This document shows positions 60,547 through 64,000 of a stretch of 64,000 nt of DNA, piece after piece. Made by a program: the position numbers and the translations under genes. The first letter of the stretch is position 1, and every line of letters starts with the position of its first letter. The DNA lies in NCBI GenBank assembly GCA_963989245.1, contig OZ022352.1:17775060-17839059 (forward strand). The letters run 5' to 3'. Under the pieces are notes generated by a model, which did no database searches, was not told the DNA's origin, and was given only the letters and a program-made list of their open reading frames with translations. The stretch comes from Nansenia antarctica. Taxonomy: Eukaryota > Chordata > Actinopteri > Argentiniformes > Microstomatidae.

Positions 60547-60769
60547 CTTACGTAAACGTGACTTGACAGTTCAGACGGGGGCGCGTTGCTAAATATCAGA
60601 TATGTATCCGTTATAATACCACCGCTGAACTCGACCCAGGTCGGATTTTAAAAAGTCAGATTTCATGTGACTTGCGCTGTTCACACGGTCATTCATAAAT
60701 CAGACCTGTCGGCAAAAAAAAATCGGATTTGGGTCACATTTCACTGCCCAATTCCCCATTTGCCATGAA
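60547..60769. repeat. Dispersed repeat, copy B
   Basis: It matches 30500-30797 through GACAGTTCAGACGGGGGCGC, AAATATCAGATATGTATCCG, GTGACTTGCGCTGTTCACAC and TTGGGTCACATTTCACTGC. It lacks the internal triplication of copy A. Confidence 0.75.
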
Positions 60770-60884
60770 AACCAGAAAAGACACATTTTGACAGTTGATG
60801 AACTTCCATGTTAGCCATTATAAGCAGATATCTTTGGACATAATCGTATGATACAGTTCCATGTTTGCCTATTTACATCATATA

Positions 60885-61030
60885 CAGTGGGGGAAATAAG
60901 TATTGAGCACATCAACATTTTGTCCAGTAAATGTATTTCCAATGAGCCTATTCAAGTGAAATTTGCACCAGACGTTGGTATTAACTTAAACAATCCAGAA
61001 AAAAAATCTAAGAATTAAAGTCCATATGTA
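60885..61030. mobile_element. Solo Tc1-like end
   Basis: TACAGTGGGGGAAATAAGTA followed by TTGAGCACATC is a widespread fish Tc1 terminal sequence. No opposite end seen. Confidence 0.55.
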
Positions 61031-61595
61031 AATAAAGTTATGTGGAATAAAGTGGAATGAAACAGGAAAAAAGTATTAGGTAAAATAAGTAAATAGCTTT
61101 TAAGGGAGGATGCAAAATGAATTATAGCCACATTTTAATAACTATTTTAACATGAATTACACCATTAAATGGATGTTTTCTCAGCCTCAAAATAATAAAA
61201 GGAGTGTTTTTAAAGGAATGAAAATCTTATATGATATAGCAGAGGAGTGTTGTTTGTAAGCCTGGGCTACACAATCATCTGACATCACAATAGGAAGAGG
61301 AAGATTCCAAGTGACAAACAAAGACACAGAATTCCATGTGTGGAGTTCTAATTCCACTCAGAACCTTGGAACCCCGTGTTAGAGCTGAAACTGTTCATTA
61401 GCTGGTCAGCCAGACACAGAGAGAGACAGACAGAGAGATATAGAGAGAGAACAGGTCATACAGAAAGAGAGATTACCCAGAGAAAGAGAAAGAGAGAGAG
61501 AGAGACAGAGAAAGGCTACCCAGAGAAAAAGAGAGAGACAGAAAGACTAAATACCCAAGGAAAGATAAATAGAGAGAAATAAAGAGAGTTCAGAG

Positions 61596-62380
61596 ATGAT
61601 CCGTGAGAGGTTGTCTGGCTCTCCCTCCTGGTCCCAGGCGGGTATGGAGATGCTTCCCCAGGCGTGGGGGGGTCTCGCCGCCCAGGGGGTCCGGAGTGAG
61701 GCCTCCTCCTGGTCCCAGGTGGGTCTGGAGATGCCCCCCCAGGCGTGGGGGGGTGTGGCCGCCCAGGGGGTCTGGAGTGAGGCCTCCTCCTGGCTGGTCC
61801 AGGACTGGTCCTGTCTGCTCTGGGTCCTGGTCGGGTTCTGCCTGGTCCGCTTCATAACCAACAGCAGCCGTAGAGGGGATGAACACAAGCAGGTAACTGA
61901 TGGAGGAGAGGAGAGGAGGAGGGAGAGAGAGACAGAGGAGGGAGGGAGGGAGGAGGGAGAGAGAGAGGGAGGGAGAGAGAGAGGAGGGAGAGAGAGAGAG
62001 GAGGGAGGGATGGAGAGAGAGAGAGGAGGGAGTGATGGAGAGAGAGAAGGAGGGAGAGAGAGAGAGAGGTAGGACCCAGCAGTAACAATTCAGTGACGAC
62101 ATTCAGAACGACATTCAGACGTCCAATTAACCTCTGACCCCCCCCCCTCCCCCAGCGTCGCCCCTCCCCCATGCCCTCCATGGTCCGCCAGGGTCTGGAG
62201 GTGCAGGCAGAGATGCTCAGCAGGCTCATCTCCATGGAGACCACGCTGGCGGCCGTAGAGGACTTCATGTCCGGCCCGGCGAGGCGCGGCCGCCATGGCA
62301 AGGACCACAGCAGCTCCTTCGATGATGGATCCGATTACCACGATATGACGATATCATATATGACAGAAAGCTCGCAATAA
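61596..62380 (+). CDS. Unrecognised two-exon single-pass membrane protein
   Basis: Exons 61596-61892 (99 codons) and 62156-62380 (74 codons plus stop) join in phase 0 across GTAACT and CCCCCAG to give 173 residues. Residues ~10-64 are two copies of a 27-residue, Trp-containing unit (SWSQAGMEMLPQAWGG, LAAQG, then SWSQVGLEMPPQAWGG). A membrane helix (CLLWVLVGFCLVRFI) follows at about 72-86, then a basic SSRRG. The second exon encodes a probable short coiled coil (GLEVQAEMLSRLISMETTLA) and a Ser/Asp-rich tail (TISYMTESSQ). I do not know the family. It could be a separate small gene or sit in an SLC9C intron. The intron is a GA-rich repeat. Confidence 0.55.
61905..62072. repeat. GAGAGG purine-rich repeat
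   Basis: GGAGGGAGAGAGAGA-type sequence filling most of the single intron of the two-exon gene. Confidence 0.95.
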
Positions 62381-62435
62381 ACTGTTTTTTTGCACAGTGT
62401 TTGAGTGGGCAGATGCTGTAATTTTGCACTCTATT

Positions 62436-63794
62436 CAGTGTTTCCTCCAGGAATTTTTACATTAGTGGCGGAGAGCCCTGTGCACGCGCGATATTTTTTT
62501 CCCGCGTGCACGCGCATGAAACGCGCACGCGCGCTCAAAACAACGACCTAATTTCAACCAAAACTAGAGGGAGGATGGCAATTTTTTAAAATAAAACACA
62601 GAATATAAACTTGTGACTGACAGTAGTAACTGTTTACTGTAGTGCCGAGAGACGGGAGTTGTAGGCGGCGTATCAAATGACAAAGCTAAACGTTTAATGA
62701 AGGACATGAACGATTGTCAACAACACACTCAAGCAGTAAATAGAACTGAATAAACAACAACTCAGTTACCACATACTCAACTGTCCGTGCGGAACAATAC
62801 TCCCAACCCATAGTTCCGTGCGTGAAGTATGTCAACCCACCACATTACAGAAGTAAAATCAGTGTGGCAGTCAGATGGAACATTCGGTAAACAGCTGAGT
62901 ATCAGCTGAGTTAAAGAAAACAAACTCTTACCTTTAATGACACCCACATGAGCCCTGTTTTCCCGTACTTCTCCCGTGTGTCTCTTATTGTCCAAATGTT
63001 CCCTGAATTTTAGCTGCATGTTTTTCCAGCATGTAATTCCGTTGTCAATAAAAAAATCGACTGCCCTTCTTTTCCCCTTGACAATACTGTGTCGTTGCTA
63101 AAGTGACGGCACATAAGAATCGTTTTTTGACTTGCTAATGTCTGCTGATACACCAACACAGCTAGCCGATGCTGATGGCTCTTCTTCTGCCACCCACACA
63201 GTTCTCCCGCTGTAGTTGTAGTTGTAGCTGGTGGTGGTGGTACCCCGCCATAAACGTTGTTAGCTGATCCACCAACTAGCTCCTTTGCTCCTGCCGGCCA
63301 TGCCGTTTCGGATCGCTCATAGCCACTGCTAGCTTCAGCAATGTTTGAAGTGTCTGGGACATCTTTTTTCTTGAAAAATCCATCCATCTGTCGCTGTTTT
63401 CGTTTAATTTCGAAGTTATTTAACGTGATATCTTATTTGTGCACCTAGCTAGCTAGATCAGCTTTTTGTATCTTTTAGACGGTTCACATTTAGACCAATC
63501 AGGAGTAGCCCTTGTGTCACGTCGTCAACTGAATGTTTAATGTCATTAATCTGATTTTGGATCAGCGGTTAGAGAGAGATGGGCGTGGATTTAGGTGCAC
63601 TTTTAGTCAACATCCATTATAGCGCTGATCTAGGATCAGATATATTTTAATCAGCTAAAATGTTCAGAGGTGGATTTATTTTTTGTTTTTTGGGGGGGGA
63701 GAAATCGTGCACTTAGTGGACTGAATCAATTAGTGGCGGAGGAAATTCATTAGTGGCGGCCCGCCACCAATAAATGCATATAGAGGAAACACTG
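62436..63794. mobile_element. Non-autonomous hAT element with TIRs and target-site duplication
   Basis: The ends CAGTGTTTCCTCCAGGAATT and, in inverse, CAGTGTTTCCTCTATATGCA are terminal inverted repeats, and GTGGCGG recurs just inside each. CTCTATT flanks both sides (62429-62435 and 63795-63801), close to the 8-bp duplication typical of hAT. On the minus strand, 63387-63010 begins MDGFFKKKDVPDTS, like the start of hAT/ZMYM-type transposases, then decays. The catalytic region is missing. Confidence 0.9.
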
Positions 63795-63801
63795 CTCTAT
63801 T

Positions 63802-64000
63802 GATACTCTTCAGTTTCAGAACCTCAGCAAAGTCTGATAACGGATGAGCGGTGGTATTTTCACTATTTGCAGTAATCATATTGAAATGTCTAGAAAATAT
63901 TAGCAGAATATATACAATGAAATGAAATAGACTAGATGCATTGCCAGGGAAGACATTAGATGTGACCAGATGCAGACCAGAGGGTGGACCAAAACCCTCA
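63802..64000. other. Window end, nothing recognised
   Basis: Two hundred bases after the hAT target-site duplication with no exon, repeat or signal that I can support. Confidence 0.5.

Larger units (their letters stand above)
60185..61595. other. Spacer or SLC9C intron with repeat remnants
   Basis: No SLC9C exon was found here. It holds dispersed repeat copy B (60547-60769), a Tc1 end (60885-61030) and GA-rich sequence (61415-61590). Confidence 0.5.

Noticed and set aside
1..64000. CRISPR arrays, bacterial operons or phage-like modules
   Set aside because: All gene structure is intron-split and vertebrate; tandem repeats here are minisatellites without spacer/repeat alternation.

Overview
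This is vertebrate nuclear DNA, almost certainly from a ray-finned (teleost) fish. Genes are split into short exons with GT/AG introns. The introns and spacers carry fish-type repeats: several Tc1/mariner copies with terminal inverted repeats, tRNA-derived SINEs, a hAT element with target-site duplication, and long microsatellites and minisatellites. A spexin-2 gene, which mammals lack, points the same way. I cannot name the species. Most genes were rebuilt by hand from splice sites, reading phase and family knowledge; every joined exon chain below keeps an open frame.

Layout. (1) 1-13.6 kb, plus strand: ric8a without its first exon, with a Tc1 copy and two minisatellites in or near its large first visible intron. 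(2) 15.7-16.6 kb, minus: a small two-exon COX8 gene. (3) 19.8-20.9 kb, minus: a five-exon spexin-2 neuropeptide gene. (4) 22.4-28.7 kb, minus: tesmin, a CXC-domain DNA-binding protein with a recently expanded 47-residue repeat. (5) 31.4-44.1 kb, plus: two head-to-tail CES2-type carboxylesterase copies; the second has no visible signal-peptide exon. (6) 44.7-46.0 kb: a 17-bp minisatellite. (7) 46.8-50.4 kb, minus: galanin, with a clear TATA and CRE promoter. (8) 52.9-55.3 kb, minus: an unrecognised Cys-rich single-pass membrane protein gene, 5' end unresolved. (9) 56.3-60.2 kb, plus: the exchanger half of a sperm-type Na+/H+ exchanger (SLC9C). (10) 61.6-62.4 kb, plus: an unrecognised two-exon membrane protein gene. 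(11) 62.4-63.8 kb: a non-autonomous hAT element.

How it fits together. Galanin next to tesmin matches the human 11q13 order. Spexin-2 on the other side of tesmin puts two ligands of the galanin/spexin family about 26 kb apart on one strand; both families act through galanin-type receptors. Tesmin and SLC9C are germ-line or sperm genes. The interval between SLC9C and the orphan membrane gene holds a perfect CRE and an X-box-like site, so that pair may share a testis or ciliary programme (inference). The two carboxylesterases are a recent tandem duplication, and intron differences between them date several transposon insertions.
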